DNA from: Candidatus Mnemosynella biddleae
GTDB taxonomy: Archaea > Halobacteriota > Archaeoglobi > Mnemosynellales > Mnemosynellaceae
DNA: 64,000 bases
Assembly: GCA_002011165.2 (NCBI GenBank)
Contig: MTMI02000003.1
Span: forward strand, 62,001 to 126,000
Direction of reading: 5' to 3'
Below are positions 35,533 to 43,983 of the stretch, in pieces. The position numbers were made by a program, and so were the translations under genes. The notes under the pieces were generated by a model that was not told the DNA's origin, did not search any database, and saw only the letters and a list, made by a program, of their open reading frames with translations. The first letter of the stretch is position 1. Every line of letters starts with the position of its first letter.

Positions 35533-37466
35533 AAAAGGTAAATATTAGTTTGATATCAATATCTCTGAAGCTTTTTGGAAATTTGGCTGAGCGTAGAGAG
35601 CGGAAATATGAGGGTCTAAGGAGGGAGTTACGAAGAGCCAGAATACCGATAACTCTTCAAGCGTATGTCTCGCTGACTTATTTTGCATGCTTTCTTGCTT
35701 TTGTAATTTTTCTTCTGATAGGTTTCCTCATAACTTACATGATTGTGGTGATTAGAGGTCTTCCAGAAGTGATTTTTCCTGTTGCAATCCCACAACCACT
35801 TTATCTGCTGAAAGAGTATAGAGATACAATAGTAATGATTTTGTTACCTCCAATAATTGGTTTTGCAGGATCTCTCGTCATTTACTCTCTTTTCCTCTTC
35901 TACCCCAAAATGAAGGTCTCGGACAGAAGAACAAAGATAGATAACACCCTTCCCTATGCGGTGATGTATCTATACGCCCTCTCTCAAGGAGGAATGAATA
36001 TACTTGAAACTTTTCGATCGCTCAGCGAAAAAGTAGAATCATATGGAGAAGTTGCAAGAGAAGCTCTTATGATAATCAGAGATATGGAGTATTTCGGAAA
36101 GGACTTCAGAACTGCACTTGCCGATTGCATGGAGAGTACTCCATCCTCAACATTCTCGGAGTTCCTCCACAATCTTTTGAGCATAATTGAGAGTGGAGGC
36201 AATATCTCTGCATTCATGAAAGAGAAAGCAGAAGATTACTTCCAAAAAGCATTGGTCAAGCAAAAAGAATTTTTAAGTACTTTAGAGCTCATGGCTGAGA
36301 GTTACGTAACCGCTTTCGTAGCAGCGCCTCTTTTTATAATCATAATCTCGAGCATCATGAATGTAATGGGATCAATGAATCTGCTTCTTCTTAAGCTTCT
36401 GGTGTATCTTGTTCTTCCAGTTGGAGGGCTCATGTTTGCTTTTATTGTACAACTCATCTCAGTTGAGAATTCTGAAGACTTCACTTTATTGAAAGTGGAA
36501 AAAAGAGATGAAAAACTGGAGGAGAAACTAAAGGGCAAGGAGATATATAAGAAGATAGTTCGGGGAAGAAGAAAAATCAGGCTTAAAAAATTGATGAGAA
36601 ATCCATTCAGATATTTCATTGAAAGACCTATAGATACTCTTTACATTTCTCTTATTCCTGCACTTATCCTCATTTCTTTTTCACTCTACTCATTCCGTAC
36701 TTATCCTCTCAACATATTGATGAGATATATTGATGACTACATATTTTTCTCGATACTTATAGCACTTCTTCCATTTGCCATTTTTCAGGAAATTTACATG
36801 AGGAATAGACGAAAAATAGAGGAAGAAATTCCAGAGATGTTGAGAAGGCTAGCCAACATAAATGAGACTGGGATGAACATAATTCAATCCGTGGAAATTC
36901 TTGCAAACACTCATACAGGATATTTGAGAGAAGAGATCGTGAAGATGTGGAGAGACATTAAATTGGGTAACAGCATAACAGATGTCTTCACGAGATTTGC
37001 AAATAGACTGAAAATACCCTCGGTAACTAGAACTGTAACTCTCATCACAGAGGCGATAAAATCCAGCGGAAACATAGTTAATGTCTTAAATATCGCAGCT
37101 AATGACGCATATAATGCGGTTACTATGAAAAGAGAGAGAAAAACCAACATGCTAACATACGTAATGATTATTTACATTGCCTTCTTTGTTTTTATTGGCA
37201 TAGTTTTCATACTTTTCAAATATTTTATACCAATTATGTTTGAAATATCTCCCAGTGCTCCTGGAATTGGTTTTGGAGGAGGCATTTCTTTAAAGAGTGG
37301 AAACGTAGATACAATAAAAATGATCTTATTCCACGCTTCCATGATTCAAGGATTTTTCTCTGGAATTAATGCAGGAGTTATGGGAGGAGAGGGAATGAGA
37401 GGAGGCGTAAAACACTCTCTAATTTTAACTTCTTTTGCTTACGCTCTTTTTGCTATATTCGTATGA
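35529..37466 (+). CDS. Membrane platform protein with two T2SSF domains (TadC/FlaJ-like)
   Basis: The protein has 645 residues, with two halves that each hold a GspF-type cytoplasmic domain and membrane helices. First domain: YALSQGGMNILETFRSLSE, then FSEFLHNLLSIIESGGNISA. Second domain: MLRRLANINETGMNIIQSVE, then ITEAIKSSGNIVNVLNIAAND. Helices cluster near residues 40-130, 255-310, 365-420 and 540-645. It anchors the ATPase and moves pilins out of the membrane. Its ATG overlaps the ATPase stop. The double domain is typical of archaeal pilus loci such as those in Halobacteria. Confidence 0.88.
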   Translation: MKKVNISLISISLKLFGNLAERRERKYEGLRRELRRARIPITLQAYVSLTYFACFLAFVIFLLIGFLITYMIVVIRGLPEVIFPVAIPQPLYLLKEYRDTIVMILLPPIIGFAGSLVIYSLFLFYPKMKVSDRRTKIDNTLPYAVMYLYALSQGGMNILETFRSLSEKVESYGEVAREALMIIRDMEYFGKDFRTALADCMESTPSSTFSEFLHNLLSIIESGGNISAFMKEKAEDYFQKALVKQKEFLSTLELMAESYVTAFVAAPLFIIIISSIMNVMGSMNLLLLKLLVYLVLPVGGLMFAFIVQLISVENSEDFTLLKVEKRDEKLEEKLKGKEIYKKIVRGRRKIRLKKLMRNPFRYFIERPIDTLYISLIPALILISFSLYSFRTYPLNILMRYIDDYIFFSILIALLPFAIFQEIYMRNRRKIEEEIPEMLRRLANINETGMNIIQSVEILANTHTGYLREEIVKMWRDIKLGNSITDVFTRFANRLKIPSVTRTVTLITEAIKSSGNIVNVLNIAANDAYNAVTMKRERKTNMLTYVMIIYIAFFVFIGIVFILFKYFIPIMFEISPSAPGIGFGGGISLKSGNVDTIKMILFHASMIQGFFSGINAGVMGGEGMRGGVKHSLILTSFAYALFAIFV

Positions 37467-37509
37467 AAAATAGAAATTATATAGGAGTTTAAAGAAAGAT
37501 AACTCTAAA

Positions 37510-38217
37510 ATGGAAATAGATGAATTTGATGTTCCAGAGAGGAGGAGAAAGAGAGTTTCTACGGGTATAGAGTCACTTGATTTCGCACTTAGAGGTGGAA
37601 TTCCCGAAACTTCGATGGTGAGTGTAGTTTCAGATCCGAGATTCTCTATAGATTCCCTCCTTTTTCGCTTCGCATCTGTGAGGAGAACTTATTATGTTAG
37701 CGTGACGAGAGATCCAAAATACATAAGTTTGGAAATGGATGAAGAGCTGAGAAGAAATGTAAAGTTTATCGATCTGTATTCACATTACTACTCAGATGAA
37801 TTTTTTGAAGATGATGAAAGAGTGCTCTTAACAATGGAAAATGAAATAAAGAGACTGAGAAGTGCGGAAAGGGAGGCAAATATAATATTCGAAAACTTTT
37901 CCTTTTTTCTGAATTTTAATCTCCCAGAGAAATATATATGGAGACTTCTTAGAAAGATATACGAGATCTGCAAAGAAAGATGCATGATTGCCTATCTTCA
38001 TCTTGTAAAAAATGATGAAAGTGGACAGAAAATTGCGCATATAGCCGAATTAAGTGATGTGGTAATTGAAATAGAGCTTGAAACTACAGCTACCGGATAC
38101 ATTTACAGATTATCCATACCAAAGATGCGGGGAGGGGCACTTATAGGAGATTTCATGAAACTTTACGTAACTGAAAGTGGAAAATTAGAAGTGGATACTA
38201 CGAGGGATATCGTGTAA
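37510..38217 (+). CDS. RecA/KaiC-like protein without a P-loop, in the pilus-like locus
   Basis: The protein has 235 residues. It opens like a KaiC/FlaH-type ATPase: RKRVSTGIESLDFALRGGIPE. Where the Walker A motif should be (GxPGxGKT) it reads VVSDPRFSIDSLLFRF, without the GKT. The Walker B region is also weak (NIIFENFSFFLN). It is probably a structural or regulatory pseudo-ATPase. In archaella FlaH is the RecA-like partner of the motor ATPase. Halobacterial pilus loci carry a similar RecA-like protein (DUF7504 as I recall). A 43-base gap precedes it, and the first pilin-like ATG follows its stop by 10 bases. Confidence 0.78.
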   Translation: MEIDEFDVPERRRKRVSTGIESLDFALRGGIPETSMVSVVSDPRFSIDSLLFRFASVRRTYYVSVTRDPKYISLEMDEELRRNVKFIDLYSHYYSDEFFEDDERVLLTMENEIKRLRSAEREANIIFENFSFFLNFNLPEKYIWRLLRKIYEICKERCMIAYLHLVKNDESGQKIAHIAELSDVVIEIELETTATGYIYRLSIPKMRGGALIGDFMKLYVTESGKLEVDTTRDIV

Positions 38218-38227
38218 GGTGAGTTTC

Positions 38228-38932
38228 ATGAGAGTTAACTCAGGTGTAACTCCCATTCTCGGATATATACTACTCCTCACAGTAATTATAAGCGTTATCA
38301 CGATGGTTTATTATGGAGGATTACCAATAATAGTCTCAAAACAGGAGAGCGCGATGGTTGAAAGCTCCGAAAAAGCTTTTTCAGATGCTTTAACTCTCAT
38401 GTGGGATGTAGCAAAAAGTAACTCTCCAGAAATAAGAAGAGAAGCACATTTAAAGATGGGTGGAGGTTTAATTTATTTGGATAACGCTACCGCTCGCTTC
38501 AGAATAATCTCAGATGGAACGGTGATTTACGATGATTACCTTGGTTCCCTAATTTGTAAATATGATAAAAAAGGTGTACTAATTGAAAATGGCGGTGAAA
38601 TCAGATTCTCGGGAGATAAGGGTGTGATGATAGAAGAGCCGAGAATATATGTGAGCGATGACGGAAGTCTCATCCTTTCAATAATGAAATTAAGCGGTAA
38701 TCAAACTTCAAAATCTGGAAATGAGATAAGAGTGATTTTTGGATTTCTTGGATATTCCAGATTTACGAAAGAGGGTGCTCAAAATGTAGTGATAAGCATA
38801 GAAAGCAATTATAAAAATATTTATGACGATTTTTTCCAGTCTATCGGCTTTTCTGGTGAAAATGGAGAGTATTCAGGGACATTTAACAGGGTGGAAATTA
38901 ATATCTACGAGGTGAAGGTGGAAATCAGATGA
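38228..38932 (+). CDS. Pilin-like protein 1 (archaeal class III signal, DUF7289-like)
   Basis: The protein has 234 residues. It begins MRVNSGVTPILGYILLLTVI, with a short positive leader, a Gly before the predicted cleavage site, and a long hydrophobic H-domain, as in archaeal pilins and archaellins. The rest is extracellular and beta-rich in appearance. This start (G-V-x-P-I-L-G-Y) is like the Halobacteria DUF7289 family, from memory. A GTG at 38219 would add three residues and weaken the leader. The next gene overlaps the stop by four bases. Confidence 0.78.
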   Translation: MRVNSGVTPILGYILLLTVIISVITMVYYGGLPIIVSKQESAMVESSEKAFSDALTLMWDVAKSNSPEIRREAHLKMGGGLIYLDNATARFRIISDGTVIYDDYLGSLICKYDKKGVLIENGGEIRFSGDKGVMIEEPRIYVSDDGSLILSIMKLSGNQTSKSGNEIRVIFGFLGYSRFTKEGAQNVVISIESNYKNIYDDFFQSIGFSGENGEYSGTFNRVEINIYEVKVEIR

Positions 38933-39333
38933 GGGATGAGGGCGTCTCTGTCATAGCAGAGTACATGTATATGATTCTCATTTTAACAATTTTCCTATTC
39001 TTTTTCTTGCTATTTTTGAATGGAATTTTTTCAGAAGTGATTAAAGATAATCTTGAGGAGGGTTTGAAGGAAGTCGGAAATGAAGTTGCTGAAAAAGCAA
39101 TTTATCTTTCATCTTTAAATGAGACTGCTAGAGTGAGACTCGAAATACCTAAGGAGTTGGGAGGGAAAGAATACAAAATATATTGGAAGGGAGGCAACAT
39201 TATAGTTGAGATGGAAGAGATGGATTTAAAAATTGCGATAACCTTTCCCATAGAATTAAAAGGTGAGATATATAGCAGAGGTGAACCGTATATTGTGAGA
39301 AACGTAAGCGGAGAATTGGTGTTAGAATCATGA
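38929..39333 (+). CDS. Pilin-like protein 2 (DUF7266-like)
   Basis: The protein has 134 residues. The start MRDEGVSVIAEYMYMILILT shows a charged leader, Gly at the likely cleavage site and a hydrophobic helix to residue 33. The remainder (RVRLEIPKELGGKEYKIYWK) looks like a small beta domain. It overlaps its neighbours by four bases on both sides (ATGA). The N-terminus resembles DUF7266 of halobacterial pilus loci as I recall it. Confidence 0.72.
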   Translation: MRDEGVSVIAEYMYMILILTIFLFFFLLFLNGIFSEVIKDNLEEGLKEVGNEVAEKAIYLSSLNETARVRLEIPKELGGKEYKIYWKGGNIIVEMEEMDLKIAITFPIELKGEIYSRGEPYIVRNVSGELVLES

Positions 39334-40196
39334 GAGAGAGTGCTCAGACCAGTCTTGATTTTCTAACTGCGATAACTCTATTTTCCTTGGTCACAGGATA
39401 TGCGGTCTTCAACCTTATCTCCGTAACCGCTCCGATAAACGACTTTGAGGAAGTTTATAAAGAAGCAGAAAGGATTACAGAACTTCTAATAACGTCACCC
39501 GGATTATGGGAAAACGGAAGTAACTCGGGAAACGACTGGGAAAATCATCTAAACGATGTCGTGTATGTGGGTCTTAATTCAGGAGATCTTTATTTGAATG
39601 CTCTCTCAGAAGAGAAAATAGAGGCTCTTTCAAACAGTGATCTTGAATTGAACACATCCTTTCATTATCGATTGGAGATGACTTCTGAGAGAGGGGACAT
39701 CTGGATTATAGGAGAGGATCTCCCAGAAGGAAGAGAAATTGCCAAGATTGTGAGAATAATAACAACAGTTTTTGAACGAGCTGTGATAGAGGGAAATGAA
39801 CTGGCAGGTCCGAATCCAGAAAATGATAAAGTGCTAATAACGATGAACGAACCTCCTTCTGAAGATATAGAGATCATAATCACAAATTTCGATCCATCTC
39901 AGATACCTTTTAAGATAAACTACGTGAAGTTGAACGGAGTCCAGCAGAGTAATGGAGAGTACTTTCACCTCTATTTAAATGAGGTTGAAACTGAGCTTCC
40001 AGTAACCATCTCTTCTTCCGATGCAGTGATAAGAATAGTAATAACTCTGGATAATCCGTCTCTGAATCTTTCTGGTTCAAATGAGATTGAGATAAAATTT
40101 GTAGATTATCTGATCAAAGAGGGAACTGTCAGCTATGAGGAGAGTTATGAGAGAGTTTTTTCAAGGGGGGTGATGACGCTCTGGATGTGGAGATAG
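39330..40196 (+). CDS. Pilin-like protein 3 (DUF7287-like N-terminus, long ectodomain)
   Basis: The protein has 288 residues. It begins MRESAQTSLDFLTAITLFSL: a charged leader, then an AQTSLDF motif and one membrane helix. The following 250 residues are extracellular in prediction, acidic and probably beta-rich. The AQTSxDF start is what I remember for DUF7287 of halobacterial pilus loci, although the ectodomain here is much longer than those (about 150-180). It may be a larger minor pilin or tip protein. The ends overlap the neighbours by four and ten bases. Confidence 0.7.
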   Translation: MRESAQTSLDFLTAITLFSLVTGYAVFNLISVTAPINDFEEVYKEAERITELLITSPGLWENGSNSGNDWENHLNDVVYVGLNSGDLYLNALSEEKIEALSNSDLELNTSFHYRLEMTSERGDIWIIGEDLPEGREIAKIVRIITTVFERAVIEGNELAGPNPENDKVLITMNEPPSEDIEIIITNFDPSQIPFKINYVKLNGVQQSNGEYFHLYLNEVETELPVTISSSDAVIRIVITLDNPSLNLSGSNEIEIKFVDYLIKEGTVSYEESYERVFSRGVMTLWMWR

Positions 40197-40663
40197 ACGA
40201 AAATGGACAAATTTTCACTTTAGAAGCCTTAATTGCGTCGCTCATCCTTCTAACCTCAATAATCTTCGTCCCTTATGCTATCACCCACTTCATCACAGAA
40301 AATTCTGAGACTCAATTGTTTTACTATTCGCAGGATTTGCTAAGAGTTCTCTCAAATAAAGAGAGCTATGAAAATGCCTCGGAATTGGAGAGAATTGTAA
40401 GTGACTGGTCCACAGATGAGATGAGAACATTTCTGGAGAGCTTTCTTCCGGAAAATGTTGGATATTATGTAGAAATTCAATGGGACAACGGATCTACGAA
40501 ATTTCTCGGAGATAATGTTCCAGAGAATGCCGTATATTCAAAGATTCCGGTTGTAATTCACCAACCCTCCCAGCAATTCATAGAAAATACCGGAATACAA
40601 GATAGGAGTGAAACTGATCTCTATTGCATTGTAGAGGTGGTTTTGATATTATGGTACAGATGA
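40187..40663 (+). CDS. Pilin-like protein 4 (DUF7288-like)
   Basis: The protein has 158 residues, starting at GTG (40187) inside the end of the previous gene. The N-terminus is MEIDENGQIFTLEALIASLIL; Gly followed by Q-x-F-T-L-E-A and a hydrophobic helix is a type IV pilin-like layout with Glu at position 5 or so of the mature protein. This matches the halobacterial DUF7288 start from memory. The ectodomain is acidic and has no cysteine until Cys152. Confidence 0.72.
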   Translation: MEIDENGQIFTLEALIASLILLTSIIFVPYAITHFITENSETQLFYYSQDLLRVLSNKESYENASELERIVSDWSTDEMRTFLESFLPENVGYYVEIQWDNGSTKFLGDNVPENAVYSKIPVVIHQPSQQFIENTGIQDRSETDLYCIVEVVLILWYR

Positions 40664-41046
40664 GAGATGAAGGACAAATAATAATAATAGTTGCATTTTT
40701 AATGACTTTCGCAATTATATCAGTTGTGATAACTGTAAACGAAATATCAGCAATCCAATTAACAATTGAACATGATAGGTTCGACGGCTATTACAGAGCG
40801 GTAAGAATGATCGTCTATGAGGAGATTAAAAAAGCTATGGACGAGAATGACTTGAATTACCTTAATTCTTATCTCCAATCTCTGGAAGATGAATTGAGAA
40901 GTGTGGGATTGAAAAACGGATATTGGTTAACGTTATATTTGAAAAATGTTGAAGTTGTAGATGGAAATATAATTTCTGTTACTTTGGAACTTAAGATGAG
41001 GGATGAACTCCACGAATATTCGGAAGAGCTGATAATTCTGAGGTGA
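40660..41046 (+). CDS. Pilin-like protein 5 (DUF7261-like)
   Basis: The protein has 128 residues from an ATG that overlaps the previous stop as ATGA; two upstream starts (40651 and further) are less likely. It begins MRDEGQIIIIVAFLMTFAII, the same charged leader-Gly-Q pattern as pilin-like protein 4 followed by one membrane helix. The rest is helical (NYLNSYLQSLEDELRSVGLK) then beta-like. It is the last gene of the pilus-like run; the sugar isomerase starts seven bases later on the same strand. The resemblance to DUF7261 is from memory. Confidence 0.7.
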   Translation: MRDEGQIIIIVAFLMTFAIISVVITVNEISAIQLTIEHDRFDGYYRAVRMIVYEEIKKAMDENDLNYLNSYLQSLEDELRSVGLKNGYWLTLYLKNVEVVDGNIISVTLELKMRDELHEYSEELIILR

Positions 41047-41052
41047 TCAGAA

Positions 41053-41748
41053 GTGGAGCTCGAACTCGGTGGAAAGAAGATAAAGGGAGAAGCGAGATAT
41101 CTGGATGAGATGAGAGAAGTTCTTTTCGATAAAGAATATACGAAAAAAGCTGAAAATGAACCACTTTATTACATGTACCGAGATATTTCCTTGAGCAGAA
41201 GAGATAAGGAGATCTTAGATAGATTCAGAATTAGATATGATATTACAATCATTCCCCCAAAAACTCTGGGAGTGGAATACATTAAAACAAAAGGTCATTA
41301 TCATCCAGAGATAAGGAGAGGCTTGAGTTATCCGGAGCTTTATGAAGTTCTCAGCGGAGAGGCTTGTTTTTTGCTTCAAAAACTTGAAGGAGATAAGATA
41401 ACAGATGTTGTAGTTATAGAAGCTTCAGAAGGGGATAAAATCATGATTCCCCCAAATTATGGTCATGTGACAATAAATAAAAGTAGAAAAGTGCTGAAGA
41501 TGGCAAATATCGTTTCAAGAGAGTTTTCCTCAATTTACAGGCCATATGAAGAGATGAAGGGTGCTTGTTACTTTCTAATTTTGGATGGATGGGTGAAAAA
41601 CGAAAGATATGGAGAAATTCCAGAAATTAGGATGGGAGAGAAATGGAAGGAAATCAAAAAAAGAAAGGAAATTTACTCACTTATTAGAGAAGAAGATGAA
41701 ACTCTCAAAATTTTCAACTTTCCCGAAGAATGGAGCTGGGAAATCTAA
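41053..41748 (+). CDS. Cupin-type glucose-6-phosphate isomerase
   Basis: The protein has 231 residues. It carries the archaeal cPGI metal-binding motif TKGHYHPE and YPELYEVLSGEA with downstream GHVTINKS, the two cupin motifs that bind Fe2+ or Mn2+. It interconverts glucose-6-phosphate and fructose-6-phosphate. It starts at GTG (41053), right after the last pilin-like gene. The length is slightly above the usual 190, because of a C-terminal tail rich in Glu and Lys. Its end overlaps the convergent marker-2 gene. Confidence 0.88.
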   Translation: MELELGGKKIKGEARYLDEMREVLFDKEYTKKAENEPLYYMYRDISLSRRDKEILDRFRIRYDITIIPPKTLGVEYIKTKGHYHPEIRRGLSYPELYEVLSGEACFLLQKLEGDKITDVVVIEASEGDKIMIPPNYGHVTINKSRKVLKMANIVSREFSSIYRPYEEMKGACYFLILDGWVKNERYGEIPEIRMGEKWKEIKKRKEIYSLIREEDETLKIFNFPEEWSWEI

Positions 41749-42719
41749 CATTTTGAACCCTTCAAACCAGTTATCGAATCTTCCGGAAACTTGAATAACG
41801 TTTTTTTATCACCTCTGAACTCTAATTTCAATTTCCATTCGTCTTCGATGACTCCAATAACATCGGCACTCATTTCAGCACTCTTGAAGATATTGATTAC
41901 TTCCTCCGCATCCTCTTTTTTTGTAGTAACAACAAAACCCATTCCAGGATAAATCTTAAGCCAGTGCAAAAGTTCAATGTCATCTGGTTTTGGAATTCTC
42001 TCAAGATCTATCACCGCACCTTTTATACTCATCTCGAGAAGCATTCCTATCGTCCCAATTAATCCAGAGTTGCTCACATCCTTTCCAGCAGAGACCAAAT
42101 TCATTTCTCCGAGTTTTTTCATGCATCTTAACTGATTTTTGAGCTCTTTCGAAGATCTTAAAGTTGTAGAATCCCAGTTCAAAGAAAAAGAAGGATGAAT
42201 TCTTCCTTTTAGATCCACTGCATAGATGATTACATCTCCTTCCTTGGCTGTGCTACTGAAGATTACGTGCTCTTTTCTCGCCTTTCCGAGGATCGCTATA
42301 TCTATCGCATCATAGGGGGTGTTTGGATGAACATGACCTCCAACTACAGGCACCTGAAACTTCTCCACAGCCTCCTTCACACCTTTAGAGACTCTTAGGC
42401 ACTGCTCCGAGGAGGAGACTGAAAGAACATCAACCATTGCAATAGGCTCTCCTCCCATCGCCGCTATATCATGAACGTTCACAAGAACTGCACAGTATCC
42501 AGCCCATTCAGGATCTGCTCTCATTACCTTCTCCCAAATACCATCTGCAGCGAGGAGGAGGGCCTCATCTCCGTTATCTATAACCGCTGCATCCTCTCCA
42601 AAAGAGGCTATTATCTTAGAATTATGGAAAAGAAATCTGCTCACAAGAGGAGCTATAATTCTTTTCCTTCGAATTCCTTCGAAATTACGAAGCTCTGATA
42701 CTAGCTGTGAGACTTCCAT
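41745..42719 (-). CDS. Methanogenesis marker protein 2 (AIR synthase-like)
   Basis: The protein has 324 residues. An AIR synthase/HypE-like ATP-binding domain opens with the marker-2 signature [40 protein letters not shown] and [20 protein letters not shown] second domain follows from about residue 160 ([12 protein letters not shown]). The family is found in organisms that have methyl-CoM reductase or close relatives, and its biochemical role is unproven. It stands alone between the sugar isomerase and the RFC gene. Confidence 0.85.
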   Translation of the reverse strand: MEVSQLVSELRNFEGIRRKRIIAPLVSRFLFHNSKIIASFGEDAAVIDNGDEALLLAADGIWEKVMRADPEWAGYCAVLVNVHDIAAMGGEPIAMVDVLSVSSSEQCLRVSKGVKEAVEKFQVPVVGGHVHPNTPYDAIDIAILGKARKEHVIFSSTAKEGDVIIYAVDLKGRIHPSFSLNWDSTTLRSSKELKNQLRCMKKLGEMNLVSAGKDVSNSGLIGTIGMLLEMSIKGAVIDLERIPKPDDIELLHWLKIYPGMGFVVTTKKEDAEEVINIFKSAEMSADVIGVIEDEWKLKLEFRGDKKTLFKFPEDSITGLKGSKC

Positions 42720-42762
42720 CTAACGATAGTATTATCACAGAGGATAAATTAATTTCCATTGG

Positions 42763-43983
42763 ATGGAGGACTGGTGCGAAAAATACAGACCAAAGAGCCT
42801 CAGTGAAATCGTAGGAAATCGGAACGCAATAGAAGAACTAAAAAAATGGGCTGTTGAATGGAATCACAGAATTCCAGCAAAGAGAGCAGTTATATTTTAT
42901 GGTCCACCTGGAGTTGGAAAAACAAGTTCTGCATATGCTTTAGCGAACGATATGGGATGGGAGATCATAGAACTCAATGCGAGTGATTTCAGAAATCAGA
43001 AGATGATTGAAAAGATAGTGGGACCCGCTTCAAAGACGATGAGTTTCAGTGGAAAAAGAAGAATGATTCTCCTCGATGAAGCGGATAATTTCCATGGAAC
43101 ATTTGACAGAGGAGGGATCAGTGCGGTCATGAAGCTTATAAAAAGTACCCTTCAACCAATGGTTCTCACATGCAACGACTTCTATTCGGTGCCAAAGGAG
43201 TTAAGGGATCTCTGTTTGCAGATTCAATTTAAACACCTTCATCCAAGCTCCATTATGAAGATTCTCCAGAGAATTTGCAGAGAGGAAAAGATTAAATGCA
43301 CTAAAGAGGCTCTTGAAAGGATTGCAAAGAACTCTGGCGGAGATGTTCGGGCAGCTATCAACGACCTTCAATCCTCAGTAATGAGAGGTGACCTGAAGCT
43401 TGAGGATGTGACAGTTGGATTGAGAGATAGGGAGAGAAACGTCTTTGAAGTTGTGAGAAGAATTCTGAAAGATTTCGATGGAAAAGTTATGGAAATACTT
43501 TTCACTCTTGACGAATCTCCAGAGGATCTCATACACTGGATAGATGAAAATATCTGGAGAGAATATGGAGGAGAGGAGCTCATAAAAGCATACGAGAGAC
43601 TTTCGAGAGCGGATGTTTTTCTGGGAAGGGTGAAGAAAAGACAGCAATATGGACTCTGGAGATATGCATCCTTCCTTATGACTCACGGAGTTCAGCATGC
43701 GAAAGAAGGGAAGAAAGGAGGATACACAAAATACAGTGCTCCGATAAGGTGGATAACTGCCTATAGAACTAAGAGTAAGAGAGAGATCAGAAGCAGACTC
43801 GCTGAAAAGATTGCGAAAAACTTGCATCTCTCGAAAAAGAAAGTTCTTAGCGAGGTGCTTTCCTATCTTATGATAATATACTCGCTAAATGAAGAATTAG
43901 CGATTAAAATAGCTGAAGAACTTGAACTTGAAGATGATGAAATCTCATATTTGAAAAAAGGCGAAAAGCTTCTGAGAAGTTAA
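42763..43983 (+). CDS. rfcL: Replication factor C large subunit
   Basis: The protein has 406 residues. It opens WCEKYRPKSLSEIVGN, with Walker A GPPGVGKTSSAY, Walker B ILLDEADN and the sensor-1 region MVLTCNDFYSV. The large-subunit features (NASDFRNQ, KKWAVEWN-like region) separate it from the small subunit. It loads the sliding clamp with RFC small subunits. At 406 residues it is shorter than typical RfcL (about 480-500) and I see no C-terminal PIP box (QxxL/I..FF). Its 3' end overlaps the convergent truA. Confidence 0.92.
   Translation: MEDWCEKYRPKSLSEIVGNRNAIEELKKWAVEWNHRIPAKRAVIFYGPPGVGKTSSAYALANDMGWEIIELNASDFRNQKMIEKIVGPASKTMSFSGKRRMILLDEADNFHGTFDRGGISAVMKLIKSTLQPMVLTCNDFYSVPKELRDLCLQIQFKHLHPSSIMKILQRICREEKIKCTKEALERIAKNSGGDVRAAINDLQSSVMRGDLKLEDVTVGLRDRERNVFEVVRRILKDFDGKVMEILFTLDESPEDLIHWIDENIWREYGGEELIKAYERLSRADVFLGRVKKRQQYGLWRYASFLMTHGVQHAKEGKKGGYTKYSAPIRWITAYRTKSKREIRSRLAEKIAKNLHLSKKKVLSEVLSYLMIIYSLNEELAIKIAEELELEDDEISYLKKGEKLLRS

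Noticed and set aside
38929-41046. Reading the pilus-like locus as an archaellum operon.
   Set aside because: There is no flaF, flaG, flaC/D/E or fla preflagellin peptidase; the RecA-like protein lacks a P-loop and the small proteins resemble the halobacterial pilus-type families instead.
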